Shown piece by piece: positions 26,812 to 35,197 of a DNA stretch of 64,000 bases. The notes beneath the pieces were generated by a model. The model was not told where the DNA came from. It saw only the letters and a list, made by a program, of their open reading frames with translations, and did not search any database. The stretch is from a gamma proteobacterium symbiont of Ctena orbiculata (GTDB lineage Bacteria; Pseudomonadota; Gammaproteobacteria; Chromatiales; Chromatiaceae), in the NCBI GenBank assembly GCA_003094535.1, contig NATV01000113.1, positions 1 through 64,000 of the forward strand, in the 5' to 3' direction. Numbering within the stretch: the first letter of the stretch is position 1; each line of letters opens with the position of its first letter. The translations under genes were made by a program, and so were the position numbers.

Positions 26812-28686
26812 ATGCCCGAATATTTGTCACCTGGGGTATATGTAGAAGAAACCAGCTTCCGTGCCCGCTCCATCGAGGGTGTGGCCACCTCGACCGCGGG
26901 ATTTGTCGGCCAGTGCCGCTTTGGGCCAATCGAAGGCGAGCCGCAGCTCATCACATCCTTCGATGAGTTCGAGCGCTACTACGGCACCCTGAACGATCTC
27001 AATTTCAGCGGTGTGCCTGCGGTCAACTATCTAGCGCACGCGGTGAATCTTTTTTTCGAAAACGGCGGCAAACGGGTCTACATTTCGCGTATCTTCGAGC
27101 CCGCCGCCACTGCCACCGTGGATGATTCAACGGCCACGGGAGATGATCTTATCGTGGCGCCGAATCAGACCCGGTTCCGGGCGCGTTTTCCCGGCCATGC
27201 GGGCAATCTCAGCCTCCTGGTGGACGGCACTCGCAGCGGTAACCTGCTGACCGGTATCGCCGGTAGCCGCGTGGTTAACGGGCTGCGCCCCGGTGATATG
27301 GTGGAAACCAACAACGGGCCGGCAAAGAGCCGCCAGATCGGGGTTGCCAGCACCAATAATCCCATCACCGGTGACGCCCTGGCAGTCAACGATGTCTACT
27401 ACGCCCATTTCGATGACCAGGGCGATCTGACCCTCACCAACAACGCGAACATCGATCTGGATATCCAGGCTCCGGCACTGGAGAGCGTACAGAAAGTCAC
27501 CCTCTCCGTACGCGCGGTTTCGGTTGTCGACGGTCGCGAAGATGCCTACCAGGGGCTTTCCACCCATCCGGCGTCGGACCAGTTTATCGGGCGTGTGCTG
27601 CGTCACCAGGATCCGGACAATGGCGTCGAACCGCCGGTCGATCGCACGGCACGTATCTATCTGCAGACGACGACCGTTCCGGCCATCGAACCTGCCCGTT
27701 ACAGCTATGCCAGCGAACTGCTGCTTGCGCTGCTGTCCGATCCCAATCACCGCCAGCTGATGCGCGATGGCGACGACGGTATTCAGGCACCGCCGGATGC
27801 CTTCGCCGGGGGCGGCGTCGATCACACCGCCACCGGCCTGGTGGCCATCGGTGATGTGGAGGATGTGGCCATCGTTGCCGCTCCCGGCGCAGCCGCCTTG
27901 GGCAGCGCCGACGACCGCCAATCGGTACGCAACTTTCTGATCGCCCACTGCGAGAATCTGCGCTATCGCTTCGCGATTCTGTCGGCGGATCAGAATCACG
28001 ACACCGCCGGTATCCGTGAGGTTCGCGGCCAGCACGACTCCAAATATGCAGCGCTCTACTACCCCTGGCTGGTGGTGCGTAATCCGTTCAACTCCATCGG
28101 CCAGGGGCGCGACACCCTGTTGCTGCCGCCGGATGGGGCGATGGCCGGGGTCTATGCGCGTTCGGATATCGAGCGTGGCGTGCACAAGGCGCCGGCCAAC
28201 GAAGTGGTGCGCAACGTGCTGCGCTTCTCGCGCAATGTGAACAAGGGCCAGCAGGACACCCTCAATCCCGAAGGCATCAACTGCCTGCGATTTTTCGAGG
28301 GGCGTGGCTACCGGGTCTGGGGGGCGCGCACCATCAGTTCGGACCCCGAGTGGACCTATCTCAACGTGCGGCGGCTGTTCATTTTCATGGAGCACTCCAT
28401 CGACAACGGCACCCAGTGGGCGGTGTTCGAACCCAACAACGAGACCCTCTGGTTGAAGATCCGCCTGACCATCGAGTCCTTTCTCTACGACGTCTGGCGA
28501 ACCGGCGCGCTGATGGGAACCAAGCCGGAGGAGGCCTATTTCGTCCGTTGCGACCGCACCACCATGAGCCAGGGCGATCTGGACAACGGCCGCCTGGTCT
28601 GCCTGATCGGCGTCGCGCCGACCAAGCCGGCGGAATTCGTGATCTTCCGCATCGGCCAGTGGACCGCCGATGCCTCCATTCTCTGA
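26812..28686 (+). CDS. Contractile sheath protein 1 (Afp2-4/Pvc2-4-like)
   Basis: 624 residues. The N-terminus MPEYLSPGVYVEE and the C-terminal domain (WGARTISSDPEWTYLNVRR, then WAVFEPNN, and PAEFVIFRIGQ at the end) are hallmarks of phage-tail sheath proteins; the C-terminal arm joins neighbouring subunits. The middle insertion domain (about 100-300) is surface-exposed and variable. A GGAGAGGACC site precedes ATG 26812. This is probably the main sheath. Confidence 0.95.
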   Translation: MPEYLSPGVYVEETSFRARSIEGVATSTAGFVGQCRFGPIEGEPQLITSFDEFERYYGTLNDLNFSGVPAVNYLAHAVNLFFENGGKRVYISRIFEPAATATVDDSTATGDDLIVAPNQTRFRARFPGHAGNLSLLVDGTRSGNLLTGIAGSRVVNGLRPGDMVETNNGPAKSRQIGVASTNNPITGDALAVNDVYYAHFDDQGDLTLTNNANIDLDIQAPALESVQKVTLSVRAVSVVDGREDAYQGLSTHPASDQFIGRVLRHQDPDNGVEPPVDRTARIYLQTTTVPAIEPARYSYASELLLALLSDPNHRQLMRDGDDGIQAPPDAFAGGGVDHTATGLVAIGDVEDVAIVAAPGAAALGSADDRQSVRNFLIAHCENLRYRFAILSADQNHDTAGIREVRGQHDSKYAALYYPWLVVRNPFNSIGQGRDTLLLPPDGAMAGVYARSDIERGVHKAPANEVVRNVLRFSRNVNKGQQDTLNPEGINCLRFFEGRGYRVWGARTISSDPEWTYLNVRRLFIFMEHSIDNGTQWAVFEPNNETLWLKIRLTIESFLYDVWRTGALMGTKPEEAYFVRCDRTTMSQGDLDNGRLVCLIGVAPTKPAEFVIFRIGQWTADASIL

Positions 28687-28721
28687 TCGCTTGACGGCAA
28701 CCTGATTGAGGAGATTCAGAT

Positions 28722-29177
28722 ATGGCCACAATACGTGAAGATCCCTACGGCCCCTTTAATTTCAAGGTGACGATCACCCCCGATTCCGGCAACGAGGTCC
28801 TCGGCTCGTTTTCCGAGGTCTCGGGATTGAGTACGGAAATTACCTACGCCGAATACCGCGACGGCACCGATCCGACCAATCGCAACCGTAAGGTGCCGTT
28901 GGCGTACAAGGGCGGCGACGTCACCCTCAAACGCGGCCTGATCGGTAGTCTGGACCTCTGGGCCTGGACCGACCTGGTGCGCCAGGGCGACATGAGCGCC
29001 CGCGCCACGGTGGTGATCGAACTGCTCTCCGAAGACAACAGCGAAACCGTCGCCACCTGGAAACTGACCAACGCCCGGCCCAACAAATGGACCGGTCCAA
29101 CCCTTGCGGCCAAGGATGGCAGCGAGGTTGCGATGGAGGAGCTGGGCCTGGTCTGTGAAGACATCAGCTTTGAATAG
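28722..29177 (+). CDS. Inner tube protein 1 (Afp1/Afp5-like, gp19 family)
   Basis: 151 residues, the usual size. The beta-barrel fold is marked by NFKVTITPDSGNEVLGSFSE, the GLSTEITYAEYRDG strand, NRKVPLAYKGGDVTLKRG and the final EELGLVCEDISFE. Hexamer rings of this protein form the channel that is driven through the target membrane. It lies 36 bases after sheath 1. Confidence 0.94.
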   Translation: MATIREDPYGPFNFKVTITPDSGNEVLGSFSEVSGLSTEITYAEYRDGTDPTNRNRKVPLAYKGGDVTLKRGLIGSLDLWAWTDLVRQGDMSARATVVIELLSEDNSETVATWKLTNARPNKWTGPTLAAKDGSEVAMEELGLVCEDISFE

Positions 29178-29186
29178 AGGGTGGTT

Positions 29187-31412
29187 ATGGCGCTTAGCGG
29201 ACTGGCAATAGGAGCCCCCTGGAGACCCGATGCTCCCCCCGGCGTGTACGAGGACAGCATCCGCCAGCGGACGCTCCGTAACGTACGCATGGACGTTGCC
29301 GCCTTTATCGGCCTGAGCGAGCGTGGGCCGGTCTCCACGCCTGTTCCCATCGACAGCTGGCACGACTACCTGAGGGTATTTGGTGAGCCGGGAGGGGGCC
29401 GTCTGCTGGCCGACAGCGTCTACCTGTTTTTCGCCAACGGCGGGCGTCGCTGTGTGGTGGTGCGGGCACTCAGCTATGCCGAGCCAACCGAGCCTGAAGG
29501 TGCCGCGACCGCACGCTGGACCTTCGAGGGAGTGACTCGGCGGGATGGCACGCCGATCGAGATCTCGGCGCGCAATCCGGGTTCCTGGGGCAATCGACTC
29601 GAGGTCGAGGCCGGGTTCCGCAGCCATCCCCTGCTGTTGCAACTGCCGGATGCCGCTGAGCTTGCCCTGATTGAGACCTCGCTCCAGGACCGTGTCGCAT
29701 TGAGTCTTCCCCATCCGCAACTGCTTCCCGGCGCCCTGGTGCGTGTACTCGCGAACGAGGCCGGCGCACTGGTGGAGGACTATCTGTTCGTCAGCGAACT
29801 GCGAGAGAGGTCGGATGCGTTCATGCTGCTGGTTTTCGATCAGGTGCTGGAGAGTAGATTTCATATCCCTGATGGCGCTGGGGGCCAACTCCTCGAAGCG
29901 ATGGTCGTCAACCTCGATCTGAACATCTCCCTTACCCAATCCGATGGTGATGATATCCAGGAACAGTGGCGTGAATTGGGATTGCATCCCCTGCATCCAC
30001 GCTATCTCAGTCAGGTGACAGGCCGGCGCGCTGCGAGTGAGAACCTGCTGGTCGAGGAGGCATTCAATCCCCTGTTGCCGGATATCACACAGTTCGAGCC
30101 CACCCAGACCGATCAGCAGCTGGCGGCAGTGGATGTGCGCCGTACCGGGTCGGAACTGATACGTCTGCCCTGGTCGGACTGGACCACCGAATTTCTCCCC
30201 GCGGTCGATATGCTGGCCGGGGAGACCCGCCGTCGCAGCGGTCCCACCCTGAACGAATCGGGCCTGATCGACGCCGGTTCGGATGGCGAGCAGCTGACCC
30301 TGCGCGAACACTTCTTTACCGCCCCGGGGGATGCCCTGGGATCGGGTGTCTATGCGGCCGACCGCCAGGGACCGGGACGTTATCCCCATGGTGCTCAGCC
30401 GGCACCGTTGGCCGCGCTCGCGGAGTATGATGACCGCAACGAAACCCAGCCTGTCTCCCTGCTGCAACTGCCTGATCTGGCACATCCGCTACAATTCGAC
30501 CAGTATTCTTCGGCGGTCGAATCCCCGCCTCCCGTTACAACCCGATTCGGCACTTGTGTCCCAACTCCCATCGATAGCGCCAATCAGACATTGCGTTATC
30601 CACACCTGACTTTGTCGGATGCGGAGGACTTTGACGAGGTGCAAGGGTGGCAGCGGGAACTGGTGGCGTACTGTGAACAGCATGGGGACCGGCTTGCCCT
30701 GCTCGATCTGGCCCCGGGACTGCAGGCCGGTGAAATCATCAACTGGCGCCGCGCAATGGTATCGAAACGGGCGGCGCTCTTCACGCCCTACCTGCGGATG
30801 CGATCGATCGCCGGTGACCAGGCCAATCCCCGTGTCGTTCCTCCCGGAGGGGCCGTTTGCGGGTTGCTGGCACGACGGGAGGCACAGCTGGGTGTGCATG
30901 CCTCGCCGGCGAATCTGATCGTCGAGGGGGTTGGCGCGCTGGACGATGATCCACAGCTGCCGGATCCCGGGTTTCTCCATGCCGAACGTATTAACCCAAT
31001 ACGCCCGACCCCGGGTGGCCTGTCGCTTCTTGGGTCGCGAACCACCGCCCTCGATAGAGACTGGACCCATATATCGGTCAGGCGCTTGATCGATTATCTG
31101 CAGCGTCAACTGGCCCTGGATATCCGCTGGGCCCCGTTCGAGCCCAATAATCCCGCCTTGTGGAATCGGCTGATCGACGTCGTGGAAGCCCGCCTGCGAC
31201 CACTCTACGATCGCGGTGCCTTTACGGGCGCAACGCCGCAACAGGCCTACTTCATCCGCTGTGACGCCGAGCTCAATACCACCCAGGTACTCGATCAGGG
31301 TCAGGTGATTCTGTTGCTCGGTGTCGCCCCGTCGGTACCGGCCGAATTCATCATCTTTCGCCTCATCCAGCACAACGACGGTGCAGTGAGCCTGGAGGAA
31401 GCCGGTGGCTGA
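29187..31412 (+). CDS. Contractile sheath protein 2 (large)
   Basis: 741 residues from ATG 29187 (TAGAGG ribosome site six bases before; GTG 29181 is in frame but closer). N-terminal sheath domain (PPGVYEDSIRQ, VYLFFANGGRRC) and C-terminal domain (LLGSRTTALDRDWTHISVRR, WAPFEPNNPALW, PAEFIIFRLIQ) flank a long central insertion larger than that of sheath 1. It is likely a minor or baseplate-proximal sheath. It overlaps the next gene by eight bases. Confidence 0.94.
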   Translation: MALSGLAIGAPWRPDAPPGVYEDSIRQRTLRNVRMDVAAFIGLSERGPVSTPVPIDSWHDYLRVFGEPGGGRLLADSVYLFFANGGRRCVVVRALSYAEPTEPEGAATARWTFEGVTRRDGTPIEISARNPGSWGNRLEVEAGFRSHPLLLQLPDAAELALIETSLQDRVALSLPHPQLLPGALVRVLANEAGALVEDYLFVSELRERSDAFMLLVFDQVLESRFHIPDGAGGQLLEAMVVNLDLNISLTQSDGDDIQEQWRELGLHPLHPRYLSQVTGRRAASENLLVEEAFNPLLPDITQFEPTQTDQQLAAVDVRRTGSELIRLPWSDWTTEFLPAVDMLAGETRRRSGPTLNESGLIDAGSDGEQLTLREHFFTAPGDALGSGVYAADRQGPGRYPHGAQPAPLAALAEYDDRNETQPVSLLQLPDLAHPLQFDQYSSAVESPPPVTTRFGTCVPTPIDSANQTLRYPHLTLSDAEDFDEVQGWQRELVAYCEQHGDRLALLDLAPGLQAGEIINWRRAMVSKRAALFTPYLRMRSIAGDQANPRVVPPGGAVCGLLARREAQLGVHASPANLIVEGVGALDDDPQLPDPGFLHAERINPIRPTPGGLSLLGSRTTALDRDWTHISVRRLIDYLQRQLALDIRWAPFEPNNPALWNRLIDVVEARLRPLYDRGAFTGATPQQAYFIRCDAELNTTQVLDQGQVILLLGVAPSVPAEFIIFRLIQHNDGAVSLEEAGG

Positions 31413-31884
31413 ATTCTTGACTTCATACAATTTCGCCGTGCACCTGACCATCTCCGGTCTGGGGGGTGACGAAGGATTGATTCGCGATCCGGAAGGCGCA
31501 TTCAGTGAAGTCGCCGGCCTGGAATACCAGATCGAAATGACCGCCCTGCGCGAAGGGGGATACAACCAGGGGGTACGCAAACTGGTTACCAAGAGCTCCC
31601 AGCCCGAGCTGGTGCTGAAGCGGGGCATGACAGCCGATGCGGCATTCTGGGAGTGGGTGCAGCGCTGCACCGACGGCAGCTATCCCTTGCCCTACATCAA
31701 TGGCACCCTGGAGGTCTACGGAGCGGCCAGTGATCGGAAGAAGAACAAGCCGGCCAAATGGCGATTTGCCAACGGCATCGTCACCAAGGTAACCGCAGCG
31801 AACCTGAACGCTGCTGAAACCGGTGCCGTGGCCATCGAGGAGCTGCACATCTCCCACGAGGCGTTGTGGCGGGAGGTGTCATGA
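31405..31884 (+). CDS. Inner tube protein 2 (baseplate-proximal tube, Afp5-like)
   Basis: 159 residues from GTG 31405, overlapping sheath 2. It belongs to the same gp19 fold as tube 1 (FAVHLTISGLGGDEG, EVAGLEYQIEMTALREGG, PELVLKRGMTADAAFWEW, VAIEELHISHEALWRE) but is clearly divergent, as expected for the ring that joins the tube to the hub. Its stop overlaps the next start (ATGA). Confidence 0.92.
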   Translation: MAEFLTSYNFAVHLTISGLGGDEGLIRDPEGAFSEVAGLEYQIEMTALREGGYNQGVRKLVTKSSQPELVLKRGMTADAAFWEWVQRCTDGSYPLPYINGTLEVYGAASDRKKNKPAKWRFANGIVTKVTAANLNAAETGAVAIEELHISHEALWREVS

Positions 31885-33197
31885 GCAGCCAGCTGACGCC
31901 TGCACTGCTGATTCCCTATGATGCCGCCGGCGAGGAGCTCGACGACAGCAACACCATTGCACTGGATTTCAACCCCGAAACCCTGACCCTGAAGGTACAG
32001 GTAGGCGAGGAGGCCGATCGCGGCCGTTCCGGTCGTCAGCAGTCCCAGCATGTTGCCAAGAGCACGGCAACCCTCTCATTCGATGCCATATTCGACACCA
32101 CCCGTCCCAATCCCGCCCGGGGTGGCAGTGCGGATGAACCGGCGAGTCCCGAAAAGCTCGATGTGCGGGTCAAGACCGCGGCCATCGCCGGTTTCCTGCA
32201 AGCGGAGGGGGAGGGTGAAAACTCCGCGCCGCGGCGGGTGCGTTTTCACTGGGGCAACGTCATCTTCGACGGCCTCATCAAGTCGTTTAGCGAGACACTG
32301 GACTATTTTTCCCCGGAAGGTGTACCCCTTCGGTCGAAACTCTCGTTGTCGATTACCGAGCAGGATTTTCGCTACAACGTGGACGCCGATCAGGTACAGC
32401 GCGCCCCTACCACGCCGAACGCGAATCAGGCCGGCGACCTGGCGGCGAACAATGGCCTCGATTCCCTGTTTGACCTGTCGGCGGGTGCCGGATTCAAACT
32501 CGATCTGTCACTGGATCTGGATCTGCAGGTCGGCTTGTCCCTGGATCTGGGTTTCGATGCCGACCTGAAGCTGGGTGCGGAGCTCGGTTTAAACGCCAAC
32601 TTCGATATCGGCATCAATGCCGGTGTCGATTTTGATATCTCCGCAGGCGCCGCCCTCGACCTGTTCGGGACAGCCGCCATCGAAAGCAGTCTCGGGGTGG
32701 GTTGCGACGTCGATCTCGGTGCCGCCCTCGGCAGCAAGGCGGTGCAGGCGGTGACCTCACCCGCGGTTCCCGCCGATGCCGCCCGCCCCCCCAGCGCCTG
32801 GGCAACCGAAGGGCCGGAGCCCGGCAGCCGTGCCAGCAAGCTGGCGGTGCAGGTGCAGCAGTCCCGTGCAAGATCCGCCAGCAGCAGCCGCGACCGGTTG
32901 CAGAGCGGCTCCGATTCCGGCAGTCCGGCAGGCAGCGGTGGCGATACGGCCCATCTGGGTCTGGTCACACCCTTGCCAATTCGAGGTTCACCGCCGACCC
33001 GCCCGGCGAGTTTCGGGTCGGCACAGAGCCGGGGATTGTTCCCCAAGCGGCAGCAGGCGATAGCGGTTGGTGGTGGGGACCAGTCCGGCCGGCCCGCCTG
33101 GGAGATATTGCCCGCGGAGTCAGAAGATCGGGCGCTGCAGACCGGTTTGGTACAAACCTGTTGCGTCCCGCAGAGGAAAACCTATGGTTCATATTGA
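31881..33197 (+). CDS. Tube-to-hub connector (Afp7-like) with strand-repeat tail
   Basis: 438 residues from ATG 31881. The N-terminal 170 residues (LTPALLIPYDAAGEELDDSN, FNPETLTLKVQ, SITEQDFRYNVD) match the eCIS tube-connector domain that precedes LysM in Afp7. No LysM is seen. Instead residues about 205-265 are a run of alternating hydrophobic and Asp/Gly residues (LDLSLDLDLQVGLSLDLGFD and onward) that would form regular beta-strands, followed by a disordered Ser/Pro/Arg-rich tail of about 170 residues. The tail overlaps the start of the next gene by 14 bases. Confidence 0.82.
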   Translation: MSSQLTPALLIPYDAAGEELDDSNTIALDFNPETLTLKVQVGEEADRGRSGRQQSQHVAKSTATLSFDAIFDTTRPNPARGGSADEPASPEKLDVRVKTAAIAGFLQAEGEGENSAPRRVRFHWGNVIFDGLIKSFSETLDYFSPEGVPLRSKLSLSITEQDFRYNVDADQVQRAPTTPNANQAGDLAANNGLDSLFDLSAGAGFKLDLSLDLDLQVGLSLDLGFDADLKLGAELGLNANFDIGINAGVDFDISAGAALDLFGTAAIESSLGVGCDVDLGAALGSKAVQAVTSPAVPADAARPPSAWATEGPEPGSRASKLAVQVQQSRARSASSSRDRLQSGSDSGSPAGSGGDTAHLGLVTPLPIRGSPPTRPASFGSAQSRGLFPKRQQAIAVGGGDQSGRPAWEILPAESEDRALQTGLVQTCCVPQRKTYGSY

Positions 33198-33378
33198 CGA
33201 AGTGCATAGCGAAGTCCTGGTCGATTCGCCCCCCGGTACGCCGCAGCGCAGCGATGCCGATGACAAGCCAGCCGAGGTCCGAGTCGAGGAGCTCCGGGAG
33301 ATTGTGCGCATCCTGCTGGCCGAGGAGTTCGAGCGCGCGTTGCGCACCGCCAGCGTCGACAGCGGGTGGCAGGGATGA
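33184..33378 (+). CDS. Small eCIS protein in the Afp6 position
   Basis: 64 residues, beginning MVHIDEVHSEVLVDSPPG with an acidic linker and a C-terminal helix (VEELREIVRILLAEEFERAL). Small proteins with this layout sit between connector and hub genes in many eCIS clusters. It starts inside the connector gene in another frame and its stop overlaps the hub start (ATGA). The function is unknown. Confidence 0.75.
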   Translation: MVHIDEVHSEVLVDSPPGTPQRSDADDKPAEVRVEELREIVRILLAEEFERALRTASVDSGWQG

Positions 33379-34475
33379 GCGGCGGATTGAAATCGGAGCG
33401 CCTCATCCTCCACGGCCGGCCGCGGTTCGCCCTCGACGGCGCCGACGAGGTTCGTCTCAACGAGGATCTGATCCGTCTCGAGGTGCGCGCCGATGAGGAG
33501 ACGCCGGCCTGCCTCGAAGCCGTGTTCAAGAACTGGGGCCAGTCCCGTGCGGGGAGCGGGCCCAACTATCTCTATTTCGATAATGAGATCCTCGAACTGG
33601 GCAGGTCGCTGCGTGTTCTGGCCGGCGATGCCGACAACGAGGCGGCGCTGTTCAGCGGCCAGATCACGGCGATCGAGGGTATCTATCCGGAATCCCGTGC
33701 CCCGGAAGTCCGTGTCTGTGCCGAGGACCGCTTGCAATGGCTGCGCATGACGCAGCGCAGCCGGCTCTTCGAGGACGCCGGCGACCAGGAGATCGCCCAA
33801 CGGCTTGCCGATGACGCCGGGATGCGTGCCGACAGCGAAGCCGAGGGCCCAAGGCACGTGGAACTTCTCCAGGTCAACCAAAGCGAACTGGATCTGCTGC
33901 GGGAGCGGGCAAGGGCGGTCGACGGTCGGATCGCCGAAGAGGAGGGCGTACTGCAGTTTCGACCGCGACGTGAAGAAGCCACTGAGCCGGTGTTGCTGAC
34001 ACGCCAGAACGAGTTGCTCAACGTGGCTGTCTGTGCCGATCTCGCACACCAGTGCAGCGAGGTGCGGGTGCATGGCTGGTCGGTCGCCGACAAGGCGGCG
34101 ATCCACGAGTCAGCCGGTGTCGATACGGTACGGGGCGAGGCCGACAACAATGGCCGCCTGGGAGCGGAAATTCTCGACGAAATCCAAGCTGGACTGAGCG
34201 AGGAACTGCACCTGGAAGCACCCGCCAGCGCCGAGGAGGCGCTGAAGCTGGCCGAGACCCGCATTAAACGCCGTGCCAGGCGGTTCGTTATCGCCAGGGG
34301 CGTCACCGCGGGTACCCCGGGACTTTCGGTCGGCGACCGGGTCGATCTGGTCGATCTCGGCGATCTGTTTGCCGGCATCTACTATCTGACGGCGGTGCGT
34401 CACACCTTCGACATGCGCGATGGCCTGCGCACCTGGTTTACCGGCGAACGCAACGATCTGGGGGGACGCTCGTGA
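33375..34475 (+). CDS. Baseplate hub protein (Afp8 N-part, gp27/gpD-like)
   Basis: 366 residues from ATG 33375. The gpD/gp27 hub fold is indicated by the sequence of strands and loops, with FSGQITAIEGIYPES, DRLQWLRMTQRSRLFEDA, DQEIAQRLADDAGM, and the C-terminal HTFDMRDGLRTWFTGER. It anchors the spike to the tube. In Afp8 hub and spike base are fused; here they are two overlapping genes, the spike starting at GTG 34472. Confidence 0.88.
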   Translation: MSGGLKSERLILHGRPRFALDGADEVRLNEDLIRLEVRADEETPACLEAVFKNWGQSRAGSGPNYLYFDNEILELGRSLRVLAGDADNEAALFSGQITAIEGIYPESRAPEVRVCAEDRLQWLRMTQRSRLFEDAGDQEIAQRLADDAGMRADSEAEGPRHVELLQVNQSELDLLRERARAVDGRIAEEEGVLQFRPRREEATEPVLLTRQNELLNVAVCADLAHQCSEVRVHGWSVADKAAIHESAGVDTVRGEADNNGRLGAEILDEIQAGLSEELHLEAPASAEEALKLAETRIKRRARRFVIARGVTAGTPGLSVGDRVDLVDLGDLFAGIYYLTAVRHTFDMRDGLRTWFTGERNDLGGRS

Positions 34476-35194
34476 GGCCCTGGTCACCCACCCTGATAGC
34501 GCCGGGGCCGGCGAGTGAGCCTTCGCGGCAACGGCTGTTCGGTCTCTATCCTGGCGTGGTCACCGATCTGGTCGATCCCGATGGTCAGGGGCGGGTGAAG
34601 GTGCAACTGCCCTGGGTAGGCGAGGATGATTCCCTACAGGCGACGGCATGGGCGCGGCTCGCTACCTTCATGGCCGGCGCCGATCGGGGCAGCTGGTTCA
34701 TTCCCGAAGTCGACGACGAAGTGCTGTTGGGGTTCGTGGCCGGAGATCCACGCCGCCCGGTGGTGCTTGGGGCGCTCTGGAACGGCGTCGATGCGCCGCC
34801 GGAAAGCATGGACGGCAGTGGCGAAAACAACATCCGATCGATCACCTCGCGCGCGGGACACAAGCTGACCTTCGATGACTCGTCCGGGAGTGAGAAGATC
34901 ACCCTGCTAACCCAGGGAGGGCACGAGCTGGTGCTCGATGATGCCAGCGGCGGCACGATTACCCTTCATCATAGCGGCGGTGCCGAAATCGTTATCGAAT
35001 CCAGCGGCACCGTCTCCGTAACCGCGCTCAACCAGGTGAATATCGACGCTCCCTCCGGGCTCAACGTTAGCGCGGCGATGGTCTCGGTCGACTCCGCATT
35101 CTCCAAATTTTCCGGCGTGGTAAAGGCCGACACCGTGATTACCAACGCCGTTGTCTCCTCCTCCTATACGCCCGGCGCGGGCAATGTGTGGTAA
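34472..35194 (+). CDS. Central spike protein (gpV/gp5/VgrG-like)
   Basis: 240 residues. An OB-fold (GLYPGVVTDLVDPDGQGRVK, WARLATFMAGADRGSWFIPE, DEVLLGFVAGDPRRPVVLG) is followed by a triple-stranded beta-helix made of short repeats (SGSEKITLLTQGGHELVLDD and so on). It forms the piercing needle below the hub. GTG 34472 overlaps the hub stop (GTGA). No separate PAAR tip gene was found in the cluster. Confidence 0.92.
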   Translation: MRPWSPTLIAPGPASEPSRQRLFGLYPGVVTDLVDPDGQGRVKVQLPWVGEDDSLQATAWARLATFMAGADRGSWFIPEVDDEVLLGFVAGDPRRPVVLGALWNGVDAPPESMDGSGENNIRSITSRAGHKLTFDDSSGSEKITLLTQGGHELVLDDASGGTITLHHSGGAEIVIESSGTVSVTALNQVNIDAPSGLNVSAAMVSVDSAFSKFSGVVKADTVITNAVVSSSYTPGAGNVW

Positions 35195-35197
35195 GCC

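Noticed and set aside
27127-28731. 534-codon open frame antisense to sheath 1
   Set aside because: It shadows a well-supported sheath gene in G+C-rich DNA; no ribosome site and no recognisable domain.
28716-30485. 589-codon open frame antisense to tube 1 and sheath 2
   Set aside because: It spans two real genes in the opposite direction; composition reflects their codon bias.
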